Shown here: in pieces, positions 34,416 through 46,760 of the stretch
Layout: each line of letters opens with the position of its first letter
How positions within the stretch are numbered: position 1 is the first letter of the stretch
Source: Gordionus sp. m RMFG-2023
Taxonomy: Eukaryota > Nematomorpha > Gordioida > Chordodea > Parachordodidae
Length of the DNA stretch: 64,000 nucleotides
NCBI RefSeq assembly: GCF_954871325.1
Contig: NC_088775.1
Span: 9,711,561 to 9,775,560 of the forward strand
Direction of reading: 5' to 3'
The notes under the pieces: model-generated
Database searches by the model: none
What the model was told of the DNA's origin: nothing
Seen by the model: only the letters and a program-made list of their open reading frames with translations
Position numbers and translations under genes: made by a program

Positions 34416-36453
34416 TGGGCCATGCCGTGTTAAATCGATCACGATTCGGCCGACCCCTTTTAAAATTGTTAAAAATTTCTTGGATTATTTAGATAGTTAT
34501 ATAAATGAGAAAACCGTTTATAGCTCGCTAGCACACCTGACGAGATATACAGGCTTAAAGGTGCAAAAAAGAGTTACTTTGGAATCTGTAGAATTTTTAA
34601 AATGCTTATATCTCCAAAACTATTTATGGTAAAAAAATTGTAATTAAAAAAAAAATCTCTAAAGGGCTATCAAAAAAAACTAAAAATTGACACCAATGAG
34701 TCTTTAACTTCCGATTTACATTGTTTTACCTGTATTTTTAAGCAAAAAAGGGAGTTTGTTTTCGAATATTTTTTTTGCTTTTATTTCCTTTTATAAATAT
34801 ATATACGAGTCAAAATCTTGGCGATGCTATCGACTCCAAAAATTGGAGAAGAAATAGATGGCGCTTGATGAAATTATGAATTATGGTTAAAATTTTGCTA
34901 CTAACTTATCAATAATCAGATATTTCCACTTTTTATACTAAAAAATTTTGAATTTCTATTAAATATACTAATTAAACTGAGGGGCAGTGTGGGCAAATGC
35001 CCATTAGACATTTAATAATGAAACAAATTTCTAATAATAAATATCTTTCATATATTTTTTTTATATAATATTCATTTTTATTAATATATAGAAATATAGA
35101 TAAAATCATATTCCATAATTTAAAAAATATTTGAAACAAAATTTAGTTAGTCCAATTTTAATATTTATTTAAATGAATATCTTTAAATTTAAGATATGGC
35201 TCTCGTAAATTAATTAAAATTAATTATTCTTGGACTTGAATCTTTTCACCATTTTTTATTATAGAAACAAAATCCATTTTCTCAGGCATCAGTCTACTAT
35301 ATTCATCATTGCTATAAAAAGTAATGACAACAGCAAAGGTGGTGGCAACTATTGCCGGGTTTAGGATTCGGTGTTGAAAAAACCCCCTTTTCTAAACCTT
35401 TTGATTTTAACGCCATATGATATGAAATATTAAATTATTTTACAATTTTTCTTACTGTCCAATTTGATGGTAATAATATTAATAATCTATATTTATTTAT
35501 AATCGACAGCTGTGGAAATTGATTTTTAAGGTATCTAGAATTTCATCGAATTTTTCATCATTTGATGAAGATAATGGTATAATTTTAGTCGTTAAAACTT
35601 TTTTTTACTCTAGATATTTTTTTCTTCGAATATTTCTTTTCACATAAGTTTTCTTTTAATGGGATATTCTCCTCTTGATAGGGATATATTAATGTTATCA
35701 ATAGCATCTTGATTATTTATATGAGGTGGAGAATCAATATCAACATTGTCATTTGAAGTATTAGGAATGTTTGCTAATTTTTGTCGGCATGAAGAGCATA
35801 TTAATATATATAAATTGAATGGTAAATTTTTTTGGGTCATCTAGGGTAGAATCTTTCTTAGAATCTTGGAATAATAAGCATGTCTTTGTAGATTAAATGG
35901 GTTGCAACATTTTAATATTTATTACGTCCATCTGTATAGAATAAAATTTTAATTGATCTGCACCTAGAATATATGTTTTTACACTCTCTGAATCTTGAAT
36001 GTATTTGTAGACCGACGATAAAATAATAAGATGCAGACCGGTTGAATTATTTAAAATTAATCTGAACGGACAAGTTAATATTAGGCAGAAAGAGAGATCG
36101 TTTTAAACAGTTTATTTTGTAAAATAATATGCTAGTAAAATTTAATCTCGTCTTTACTGTATCAAATTGGTACCAATATTTATTTTTTATAATAGCTCTT
36201 TAGAGATTTTTTTTTACCTACAATATAATATATTATTTTTTTTTTTTACCATACATAGTTTTGGAGATATAAGCATTTTAAAAATTTTACAGATTCCAAA
36301 GTGGCTCTTTTTTGCACCTTTAAGACCTTATATCTCGGGAACCAGATGTGCTAGCAAGTTAAAATAGGCGAATTTCTCATTTATTTACCTATCTAAATAA
36401 TTCCAGAAATTTTTAACAATTTTAAAAAGGGTCGGCCGAAAATGGGCCTTTTT
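34416..36453. mobile_element. DNA element with about 270-base terminal inverted repeats
   Basis: The left arm (about 34442-34710) and right arm (about 36165-36442) are inverted copies. Shared strings from the outside in: cggccgaccc, taaaattgttaaaaatttct, attatttagatag, ttaaaggtgcaaaaaagag, actttggaatctgta, aaaatgcttatatctcca and aatctctaaag. The unit is about 2.0 kb with a degraded minus-strand coding region (35220-35905). Arms this long are unusual among elements here. The superfamily is not assigned; MULE-like or another long-TIR cut-and-paste type is possible. The target duplication is not defined because the outermost 20-30 bases of the arms disagree. Confidence 0.75.
35220..35905 (-). 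pseudogene. Degraded protein of the long-TIR element
   Basis: Minus-strand blocks in order: NPFNLQRHAYYSKILRKIL near 35850-35905; then a frame from 35840 to 35640 with ICSSCRQKLANIPN, a CxxC pair reminiscent of a small zinc-binding module; further down (about 35220-35350) FYSNDEYSRLMPEKMDF followed by an NGEKIQVQ stretch. From memory this order (PFN..H, C..CR..L, then DE.SR.MP) resembles proteins encoded by repeats in cnidarians and other invertebrates, but I cannot verify this. Stops separate the blocks. No catalytic triad can be assigned. Confidence 0.4.
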
Positions 36454-37370
36454 TGAAGTTAAGTTTATTAATTATTATTTTTCAGTGTTGTGAATGTGGT
36501 GATTTAATGAAACATGTTGGCGATTAATAAAACCCATTCAGATAAAAAATCTTGTTTACAAAAATAATTAAAATAACACATTTACTTTTAAAAACTTGAA
36601 AGAAAATGGAAAAAAACATTATTTTTTTTAAAAAATTTATTTTAATTAAAACTTATAATAATTCTTTTTTAATTTTACGACAATTTTAAACTTCTTCAAA
36701 GAAAATATATCTAACCGGCTAAAAAAATACCAAGTATTTTAACCTAAAATTATCACTCTGGCTTTACGGGTTATTCTTAAAAAGATAGATGCTCAAATTT
36801 GGAAGAAATTAATATAAATTAAAACGCCCCAATGTTAATGTAATTTCTTCGTCAAGCGACTGAAGATTGATCCTAGTTAGCTTGTATTTAGCCATTACCC
36901 AATTATAAAAATGACACAACTCCCCCACCCCTCTTAAATAAGAACGATCCGAAATTATTCTAAATATCCCATTCAAGCTCAATATTGCCGAATTTAGGAA
37001 CTAATGTTATCAAATGTATTTGTCTAAGATACATTTCTAAAATTAGAAAAAAAATCAATACGTGTTTAAAGAATAGCGTTATTATTAAACAAATCCTGCA
37101 AGAAAGTTCCTATCTAATTCTAAACTAGGATGGTATAGCTGGAAATAATCGCTCGGCTAACCAATATAATAACTCATTTTAATCTTTATTGTATTTCTAA
37201 GCCTTAGATGGTCCCAATTAAATTTTTTTTAACCCTAAGCTGAGTTGCTTGCAGGGTTTTACTATCTAACCTGAAATGCCATTGCATTTTGTTGTTTCTA
37301 TATTTTTGGTAAATATTTTTAATCTGAACTATTTGGAATAACATTATTTATGTGAATCCCGAGTCCAAGC
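36454..37370. other. Intergenic, no supported gene
   Basis: A/T-rich sequence with no coding block or repeat that could be assigned. Confidence 0.4.
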
Positions 37371-37522
37371 CATGAGTCTGAACCCCCGTGTCTGAACCAC
37401 TGATTTGAACCCCGGGTCTGAACCACAGGTTTAAACCCCTGGTCTGAACTCAGTGTCTGAACTAAATTTTCGTGCTCAGAGCAGGCCTGAACACAAAATT
37501 GGGTCGTAAATTTTACGACCAA
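37371..37522. repeat. GTCTGAACC minisatellite plus palindrome
   Basis: Six or seven degenerate units of about 12-20 bases built on gtctgaacc/gtctgaact with ccccgg-type spacers (about 37374-37465), then the perfect palindrome ggtcgtaaattttacgacc (37502-37520). The minus frame 37319-37522 is created by the repeat and is not a gene. Confidence 0.6.
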
Positions 37523-37779
37523 GATACATTTTTTATTATACTCTAGATAAGGTTTGAATAAACCTAAATTAGGATTCTATTTTGAAAATTCATGAAATAA
37601 TCTAAAAAATTTATTGACTCGATATCAACATTTATCAAAATATAACTAAAATAATGATTTTTAGATATTAATATAATATATGTTTAATATAAATAATTAT
37701 TATATATCATTAATAAAATAATATAATATATGATTAAATGATTTTAATAATTATTAGATTTCAGTAATAAAATATTTTC

Positions 37780-39000
37780 AAAATTTTGGTTTTAGACATC
37801 CTCGTTTACCTGTAAAGACATTTTTAGCTATACTAAAAAGTCTTTCAACAGGAGCGCTGGAAAGGATTGTGGTGTTATATTTAATGAATAACATTTTTAT
37901 ATCAGGATATTGTTTAAAAATACTAAAATCTCGCCATTCATTTTTGAAAAAAACTATTTAAAATTTGTTGATTATCAGAATTTAAATAATTAACAATCAT
38001 ATCTCCTGCTGTGGGATACTGAAAAAAATCGGATATTAAATTATTGGTTTTTTTTCACAGGTTAATTTGCACTCATTTGAAGACTTTGATAATTCCTCAA
38101 CTAATCTTTGTATTAATTGTTTTTTTTTATTAAAATTTTCATCCATTTGCAACCATGTCCAATATAGTTTAAAAGAAGGATGAAGCATAGTTGCCAAAAT
38201 ATTTTCATCTTCAAAAATTTTCCCAATAAACCTAGAATTATTAAATACTGATTCATTTATTATTAATTTACCTATCTTCAATTCTTTTAAGTAAGGCATT
38301 TAAGAGTGGTAAACAAAATTTCAGGATCATTTGTTTAAAATTTTTCAATTTAATAATGAGCTGGGAAATATATTTACCGGCGATAGGCACTCCTACAATC
38401 TGCTGTTGTGCATATTAACGATGGTTCTACTAGACTTTTAATGATTTCTTTCTTTTCATTCTCCCATCTTTGGGAAATTCTAGCAACCACTGTCTGTCTG
38501 CAAATTATATTTTTTTGTGGAGCTAATGTTTTGATCATTTTTATAAATGATAGATTTGCAACAATATGACTGAATGCTATCTATAATAAAAACAGATATT
38601 AAATCATCTAAAATGGTTTGGGTTAAAGTCTGAGGTCTCTTGAAAAAAAAATCAATGGACGATGAGCCTAGTCCAATATTTTCTTTAATAAATTTTTCCT
38701 CCTTCCCCTTTTTTATTTGGATTAAGAGTGTTTGATCTTTTTTATTTGGATTAAGAGTGTTTGATGTTTTCTCTTAAAATTTTAAATTAAAATTGTAAAC
38801 ATTTATTTAGTATCTATGCCCTTAAATGTTTTACAATGTTGCAAGTTGAGGTAATGCTAACTGAAATTTTCATATTTTTTGGACATGGCAAACATTTTAC
38901 TAACAGAGATTTGTTTTCTTTATTTTGAGATATTATTTTAAAATATGGTCTATAAATTGGCCATGGAATGTCGTCATTTTTGTCATCAATATTAATTTTA
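37780..39000 (-). pseudogene. hAT transposase pseudogene with BED finger
   Basis: Read on the minus strand, the blocks are in transposase order. Near 38840-38930, VKCLPCPKN and VSITSTCNIVKHLR form a BED zinc finger (C..C ... H). Around 38500-38690 are DFFFKRPQTLTQ, then ICRQTVVARISQRWENEKKE in another frame. The open stretch 38299-38036 holds LATMLHPSFKLYW. Near 37810-37890, LFIKYNTTILSSAPVERLFS is the hATC motif, followed by a KNVFTGKR tail. Frame changes and stops separate blocks, so it is dead. Terminal repeats were not pinned down; agatacagatac repeats at 39340-39455 may be its subterminal region. Confidence 0.8.
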
Positions 39001-39339
39001 AAAATTAATATAATAGAATAAAATAAAAAACCAATTCCATTGCAATTAAAATTGGCAAATTCCTTGAGTTGTATTGTAATATCAGAATTTGTTTGTTATT
39101 TAATAACTCGGACATAATATTAAATTAATATTTATATATTCTTTTTTATATATAAGTTTTAATATTTTACATATATATATAATTTTTAATATTTTACATA
39201 TATATATAATTTTTTAATATATATATTAATATTAATTTATATGGTCATATGAAATAAAATAAATTTTACACTCAAGTATTTTTATTTATAATATAAAAAA
39301 GCGTTAAATAAAAGTATATCAAAATTTATCTTAAAAAGT

Positions 39340-39455
39340 ATCTAAAAACAGATACAGATACCTCTAAAATAATATCTAGATACAGATACAGATACCTTAA
39401 TCAAAAATTTATCTAGATACAGATACCACATTTTTATATCCAGATACTGCAAAAT
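39340..39455. repeat. AGATAC subterminal-type repeats
   Basis: Multiple copies of agatacagatac and ctagatacagatac over about 115 bases. Such arrays occur at the ends of some animal hAT elements. They lie just upstream, in transcription sense, of the hAT pseudogene at 37780-39000. Confidence 0.5.
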
Positions 39456-39650
39456 ATATACATATAGTACATTATTTTTATTATTTAAATAATATTAGAT
39501 AGGATTTTATATCTATTCCAAAAAGACGATATATATTACAATATTTGTTTTATTTAATTAAAATTATATGTCTATAATTAAGGATTCTACCTTTTTAACA
39601 ATATCCTTTTTATTCTGCTAATTTTTTTTGTATAAATCATTAAAAAAGGC

Positions 39651-40409
39651 CAGGGATCCAAACCGAAACGAATATCGGTTCGGTTTAGGTTCAGGTTGGG
39701 ATAAAAATAACGGTTCAAGCAGGTTCGGTTCGCAAAAATAAAAATATCGGTTCGGTTCTAACCTATAAAAACAAAAACCTTCATTTTTATTAATTACACA
39801 AATATAACAAATAAATATATCAATGATTAATTTAAATATGAACAATTACTTAAATTTTTTAACTAAGCTGCACAATTAATATATTTTCAAAATTCGTCTC
39901 CCTCAAATTACATATATAAGGAGATAATATAAATTTAATTGTTGAAAAACATCCTTCCACACTAACTTGGGTAGCTGGCATTGCCAGTATGATATCAGAT
40001 TTGATGTGTCATTTATAATACTATATGTAAATAATTTATATATTTGATTTAATTTTTTTCTAGGCATTATAATTTATAAGCTTAAAATATTTAAAAAATA
40101 TTGCAAAATGGCAATATACTAAAGTTTATAAAAATTATGACTGACGTTTATCAATCAAATGTGATTGATAATAATTTTTAAAACAATTTGAATATAATTA
40201 AAATTTTTGCAATATACTACTAGTAATAACTTACACATTATTTTATAAGCATAAATTAATGAGACTCGAACCGGTTCAGAGGCACGTTAGCGGTTCGGTT
40301 CAGGTTCGGCTAGAAATTTTTTAGAGGTTTAGGTTCGGTTTGGGTTTGATAAAAAATACCGGTTTTTAGCGGTTTAACGGTTCGGTTCCGGTTTGGTTTG
40401 AAGACTATA
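39651..40409 (-). mobile_element. Deleted hAT, CAGGGATCCAAACC family
   Basis: Left end CAGGGATCCAAACCGAAACG (39651); right end GGTTTGGTTTGAAGACTAT (about 40409) is a diverged inverted counterpart. Both sides are packed with cggttcggtt motifs. A minus-strand hATC remnant lies at about 39865-39985: LAMPATQVSVEGCFSTIKFI. It is thus a deleted derivative of an autonomous hAT and shares its terminus with 33171-33952. The frame 39618-39845 is mostly the GC-richer end of the element. Confidence 0.72.
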
Positions 40410-43064
40410 CGAGGTTTTCTATTTTTATTATTTAAATAGGATTTTACATTTATTCTAAAAAAACAATACATAGTATATTTATATTATTTATATTATTCTA
40501 TATCTATTCACAGGATTCTCTTTTTTTTAAATTTGCCAATTGGTCCCTCCAAACAATATTTTATTTTAATTATCTTATAAAAATAATTTGAGAATTGTTA
40601 CCAATATTCGTCTTTATTCACATACATTTTGAATAATATTAGTAAATATTTCTATAATTTTTATTTAACATTATTCCTGCTCAATAAATAAGCTATTGAT
40701 AATACACTCTATATTAAGGTGATATATTAATTTTTTTAAAAATTTTAACTACTCTACCCCATACCTATATTTTATTTTAATTTTTTATAAAACTTTAATA
40801 TCTCATGCTTTGTGATTCATCACTATTTATTATCCACCACTATTTGTGATTAATGGCTATCTCTGATTCCTTGCCATTGTGATTCCCATGCTACGCTCTC
40901 CCCGGCCGAAGACCGGGCTAAGGTAACGTCCTAGTATAATTAGATTTTACAAGGTATGGTAGATAATAATTTTATCAGGGTCCCCCAACGATAGGTATAA
41001 AGGTTATTATGGTTCGGTTAAGCACCAGTTTTTAAAAACAGTTTACGTTTACGTTCTGGTTTGTCATTTCGCTTCCGTTTTTATTTTAAATTAGTGATTT
41101 TTTAATTTTATTTTAACATTATAAAAAATGTTAATTTAATATTTATTCCATTTAAAATTTTAGCCTAAGCCAGAGTCAGGTCCGACCAAAAAATTAACTA
41201 AAAATTCGAGCTGGTTTAAAGATAAATTGGGGCGCGGACCGAAAATAATTGTAATATGAAAAAATAAACCTTTTTATCATTATTCATGAGACTCGATTGG
41301 CTGTATCTTTGATACTTTTATAATTTAGTCGTGATAACATAAAAAAAATTAGTCATAAAGACTTGTGGGATCTTTGGGAAACATAATACCAAGATAAGAT
41401 GAATTGGTTAAGATAAAACAATTATCGCTATTTGTTACCCTCCTAAGATTTAGCGATTGTTTAGTAAATTAATACTAGGAAAATAAAAAAGTTAAACTTG
41501 GATCCCATATGGAAAGCTTCCCTAACTAAGCAGATTTAACATAAATATTAAATATTTAAATCTTACAAACTTTATGAAAAATAGTTAGATCTAACTTTTT
41601 TTGTAAAAAAGTTATAAAGAAAATACCTGAAATGATAAAATTATGATGGAGAAAAATTGGAATGCACCAAGTTTGATTATTGAGTTTCCTAATAAAAAAT
41701 AGAAATAACATTTTCAACGAGTAAAGACTTGAATGTAAGTCATATGCATAAACATAGCCATTGATTTAAATTCCCTGTATTATGAAGTATAGAACGAATT
41801 AAAAACTTTCGTTTATAAAAAATAAACCACAATCCTTTGAATTTTAATTTCAAAAAAAATCGGCGATATATGGGCGCACGTTGCAAATAAAAAATTATAT
41901 TAGTGTTCAATACGTGAAAGATGAGATTTTAGGCCTTATAAAAGACGTTACATTTAATATAATATTACTTATAATATATTTATTGTTTTGATAATGTTAT
42001 AAGATTTCAAAGTATGATTTGTGTTTTGCATTATAATTTATGCTCAAGAATTTATATTTGAAAAAGGCAAGGGCCCAGCTATGCATCAAGATAATGGGAA
42101 CTATATATTCCCTTTCGGTAAAAACAATAATAAAGGTCTTCATTTATTATTGCCATTTTATTTTTAATTTTCTATAAAAACGACTTAATCAAATTATTTT
42201 AAAGATTTGAGGATATTCAATTCCTTATAATCTTTAATAAAATAAGAAATTTTATGAAAAGTAAGCAACTTGTTTATTCATAAAGGATTCAAAATATAGT
42301 GTTTTTTAGTCATCTGGATTATTGATATAAATTTTTAAACTGAATTTTAATTAAAACGCAAAATTTAACGTCAATTCTGGTTCTCGGGTTTTTTGAAAAA
42401 GGTTTAGATTTGATAAATGTGTTACAAAATAGCTTTAGTCCATTATTAAAATTTTTAGAGAAAAAGATGTCCGGTGAAAAATTTATGGGCCCGGTACTCT
42501 TAAAAGGGAATTAAATTATAATTTCCAAAATATTTCAAAATTAATTTTATACTTTGTGAAATTTCATTACTTAGAATCATATAGAACTCGGTATGTGCAA
42601 TTTATGCGGATAATAGTATCTGAAGAAAAGTATAAAATAAATAAATTATATACGAATCAGATTTTAGATATATAGCATAATATTTCATCGGTGGTCACTA
42701 AAAAGCGCTGAGTTAAAATTTCGAAGAACCTTATTGAAAACGTTACAAAAATAAATTTTAAAGCCAAGAATAAACCGGCAAATCGTAAAATCTGATGTAG
42801 CCCATGCATTACAAGTGTCTATATGAGGACCATCACTAGAAATAACCCCCTCCCCCCACTTATATCACCCTCTCCAAAAAAAATTAAACACATTTGGTGG
42901 GCTGCATTTACATGACAGGATATTCAGAAGCAACCCCCCCCCCCCCGCCCTTCCTAACCTAGAAATAACTTAGATTATCATCAATCTACTATACTACTAA
43001 CTATCAAAAAAAATAAATGTAAAGGTGTCATTATTTAGAACCTGTTAAAACTCCCTCATTTAGA
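40410..43064. other. Intergenic, repeats but no gene
   Basis: It contains a hairpin-forming GC block near 40895-40925 (ccccggccgaagaccggg), a decayed hAT-like segment with ggttcggtt and ccggtt-type strings at about 41005-41245, and C-run blocks at 42848-42860 and 42936-42950. No coding block, RNA gene or intact element could be supported. Confidence 0.4.
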
Positions 43065-43765
43065 ATGTGATTGGCATGAAAATGAGTTTGCTGATAGAGT
43101 ATCTAACCCTTTTAAATTACATTTAGAAAGATAGCAGAAATTTATACAGAAGTTAATTTTATTTGAAAAATAAAGACTATCATTGTATGCAATGCAAATT
43201 AGATATCTAATGTAGGCCCGGCCCGTATCCGGGCTGGCCCGAAACCTAAGGAAATTCGGGCTGGGTCGGGCCTTAGAAATTTTTTAAAATATATCTAAAT
43301 TTATAAATTTTATGTTGAATTTTTTATGTAAATGAAAATATGCGATTTTATTTATAGAAAGTAGATGCCAAATAACATATATCGTTTATTTTGAGTAATT
43401 ATAAAAATTAATTTCTATATTTAAATAAATTCGGGCAGGGCCGGGCCGGTAAAATTTTTTTAAAAAAAATTCGGGTTCGGGCCGGGCAAAACTTTATAAT
43501 AAAAATTTCGGGCCTGGCTTGAAAAATTAGGCCCGATGCAGATCACTAATGCAAAAAGCATATAAGTTTGATCGATGTTTAATAATGTCAATATATTGTA
43601 ATCTGTAATAATACAGCTATAAATTGCTCACGATTCGTCTCTATAAATTTAATAGATGACCATGAAATCAATTTATCCTCCCCCCCCCCCCCATAAAAAA
43701 GGAATCGAACTGACCCCCCCCCCTCTCGCACCCATTTGCTCATGTAGGCATTAATTGCATCCGCA
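43065..43765 (+). repeat. Interspersed C-rich repeat, copy B, interrupted
   Basis: Copy B of the 13072-13385 family: ggcatgaaaatgagtttgctga near 43075, a cattgtatgcaat block near 43190, tttgatcgatg near 43568, aaatttaatagatg near 43647, two long C runs, and gctcatgtaggca near 43738. A GC-ladder element (43205-43548) splits it. The minus frame 43588-43773 is an artefact of this repeat. Confidence 0.65.
43205..43548. mobile_element. GC-ladder element, subfamily 2, nested insertion
   Basis: Left end ggcccggcccgtatccggg; right end ttaggcccgatgcagatca. The A/T core is nearly the same as at 31060-31150. The host repeat is split, and ctaatg occurs at both junctions (tctaatg on the left, actaatg on the right), compatible with a decayed target duplication. 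GC boxes such as gggccgggccgg lie at both sides. Confidence 0.7.
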
Positions 43766-44032
43766 TCTCTCAAATTCTACAAATGAGAGGGGGGCCACTA
43801 GACTTTAAAATCTAAGATTCAATTTTTTTTAAATTATTTCAAAGATTTTTTAGCTAACATTATTATATTTTCCTTTTTTTTTGCCTCATTTTCAATTACA
43901 TTAGGTATAAAAATAAATTTTGTGGGGAATCTTCAAATTTTTTAGGGGGGTATGAGCCCCTCCCCCTTATGATGCTGTTGCTACTAATCATTATTTTTGA
44001 GCTGTAAACAAAATATATTCATATTTTGAAAA
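43766..44032. other. Spacer with G/C-run repeat remnant
   Basis: A G-rich block (gaggggggccac at 43789) and a later block (aggggggtatgagcccctccccc near 43945) suggest the two ends of a small decayed element. The limits are not firm. Confidence 0.35.
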
Positions 44033-46511
44033 TGTTATATAGAGATAACGGTGGTGAAAGAAATAACGGTGGTGATTTTTATTTATAATAAATTTATTCC
44101 AAAACTAGAAATGATACTCAAAATAAATATAAAATAAGGTATATAAAAAACAATTCAAACGAAATACATAGTTAAAAGGCTATAAAAACAATTTAAGTTA
44201 AAATAAAAATCTCGATTAACATTCCCCTTCTTCTGGCCTTCCCATAATCCATCTGAGCTGTCATAGCAAGCTTGTCGTCCAAATGATTCATCATTTTGAT
44301 TGTCAAGTTGTTGCATATGTCATCTTGATCGTTGGCTTGTTTAAATCGTAAGCTTCATATCTTAATGGTTATTATTATCAATTTTTTAAAATTGTTATTA
44401 TAATTATTTGTTATTAAATATATATGAAGATTTTGAATGACTTTAGAATGTAGATATTATTGAATAACGTCGTAATAGAATAAGATTCGTAAAGTAAACG
44501 AAATAGAATAAATTTAACGACTAACGAATTTGATTAAGAATAATTGAAGCAGAATAAATTTATCAAATATTGAATATTTGGAAATTTTTATTTTTTATAT
44601 TATAAATATTGCGTTTTAAATAATAGCGTTTTATATAATAATTTTTAACAATATTAAATTTCAATTTTATCTTCTTTTTTTTAAAAATATCTTTAATTGT
44701 AGCGTTTTATATAATAATTTTTTATTAATATTAAATTTCAATTATTTTTATTTTTAAATTTTACTCCCTTATTTTTCAATATAAACAACTTTTTCATATC
44801 ATAAATTATCTTTAAATTGTTCTTTCTAAAAAGAATTTTATTTCGCCTTCCATTTCTAATATATGATTTCCATATCATATTCTTAAAAACTTTTTTATCA
44901 TCAAGATGTTTCACTATCACCTTGCCTCTCTTAATAATAATTGTTTGAAATTTCTTTATTTTCACAGTTTTTTTAAATTTTTTATCAATTATAAAAGTTT
45001 TTATTTCATTATTTTCTTTAATGTTTATTTCCTATTTTGATTATCTTTAATGTTTATTTCCATTATTATCTTTAATGTTTATTTCCTTATTTTCATTATT
45101 ATCTTTAATGTTTATTTCCTTATTTTCTATAATCACAAATATTTCAAATTTTATTATATAATTTATCTCTTTTAGTTTATAAGATTTCATTTTGAATATT
45201 TGGTTCTAATTCAATATTTTTCAATTTTTTTTACTAATAGATTTACAATTACAATAATAATTTCTTTTATTATAATGTGTTTCTTTATCATATTTATTGT
45301 CTAATTTTCTATTTTCATAATAATTCTCATTATTAGATTTATTAAAATATTTATTACGAACATTTTTCTTATCATGGGATTCACAGTTATGACCTCTAAA
45401 GTTATTAGTTTTATTATTTCTGTAGTCTCTACAATTACAATTTTCATAATATCAAAAATTATTATTATTGCAATTTTTATTACAAATAATATCATATCTT
45501 TTAACAAAGTTTCGTTTAAAGTTGTTTTTAAAATGCTCATTAAGTTTATAATCATTATAATTTCTTTTGTTATAAATATTATTTCTGTTATTATTATAAT
45601 AACCTATGTCACTAGTATTATAATTTTTTTAAGATTGAATTTTGTCAATATAAATTTATAATGATCCGGGAATTGAATTTAAAATGGCCTATTACTTAAT
45701 ATTTTTTAATTATACCTAAAAATTCATCTTTAGGTATTTCAGTTAACTCCCACATTTGGTCATAATCCCAGAAATCAAAAATACGAAAAATATCAATGGG
45801 TACATCAAGAAATTTAACTGTTAATTCATTATTAAGCAAATATTTTTTAAGGTTATCTAAGTATTCATATATGTTCATTATGACTGATTTATATTTAATT
45901 TATTAAGTTATTTTATACAACTCTTTAACAACTTCTTTTTTTTACGTGGATTAAGAATATTTTGAAAATCGTCATTGGTTTTACTCTATAGAATTCATAG
46001 CCTGTTGTCCAACTATCATATTGGTTCTAGTAAGTTTATATATCCAATTTTAATCATCGTTTCCATTTATAACAACTCCATTATCCATGATAGATTCGTC
46101 TAGTTTGATATTAAATTTAGCAATTCTCCTTCCCAGTTGATTCATCCATTTGATCATCATTTGGTACGATTCCAGTGTCATAATGTTGTGTGTCCTTTAT
46201 ATCAAATAATTTTTATAATATATTACATTATTACAAAATTTTTTTTTTATTATTTATATTTATCGGCATATGCACAATATATAAGATTTTTTTATATATC
46301 ATTGTGCGTGAGTTATCATACAAAGCGGGGCACCATGTTATATAGGTATAACCGTGGTGATTTTTATATATAATAAATTTATTCCAAAACTAAAAATGAT
46401 ACTCAAAATAAATTAAGGTATATATATGTATTATAAAAAAACAATTTAAACGAAATACATAGTTAAAGGCTATAAAAACAATTTAAGTTAAAATGAAAAT
46501 CTCGATTAACA
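44033..46511 (-). mobile_element. Gag-only LTR retrotransposon fossil (Ty3-like)
   Basis: Two direct repeats of about 175-190 bases, 44033-44221 and 46336-46511, each start TGTTATATAG and end GATTAACA on the plus strand. A perfect 5-base duplication gaaaa flanks the whole (44028-44032 and 46512-46516). On the minus strand a primer-binding-like TGGTGCCCCGC directly follows the right LTR, and a purine tract AGAAGAAGGGGAA directly precedes the left LTR, fixing the orientation. The 2.1-kb interior is Asn/Lys-rich with a gag-like character and no recognisable pol, so the copy is non-autonomous. It is broken. LTR differences (several substitutions and small indels) imply moderate age. Confidence 0.82.
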
Positions 46512-46760
46512 GAAAATAAGAAAACTTTTATATTTAAATAATCATAAAAATTAAAAATAATAAGCCATGGCCTTGGCCAAAGTTCTTTTATTTGATTTAT
46601 ATTATATCATTAAGTTAAAATGAAGGAAATTGACCTAATCACAGCTGCTTTATTCAAATATTTAGTTTATAATCTTACAAAATCACATGACGTGTCATGC
46701 GTTTGATTTATTTGGATATCTTTTCTATAATTAGAGTATACAACTATTTATCATTCTAAA
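46512..46760 (+). promoter_or_regulatory. Upstream region of the TMBIM4 gene
   Basis: About 250 A/T-rich bases between the LTR element and the TMBIM4 start codon. The promoter must lie here or inside the LTR element, but no specific motif stands out against the AT background. Confidence 0.3.

Noticed and set aside
34416-36453. Polinton or other virus-like element, because of the long inverted termini
   Set aside because: The unit is only about 2 kb and shows no polymerase, integrase or capsid-like segment; a small cut-and-paste element is more likely.
45374-45661. 95-codon plus-strand Ile-rich frame
   Set aside because: It is the antisense shadow of the Asn-rich interior of the LTR element.
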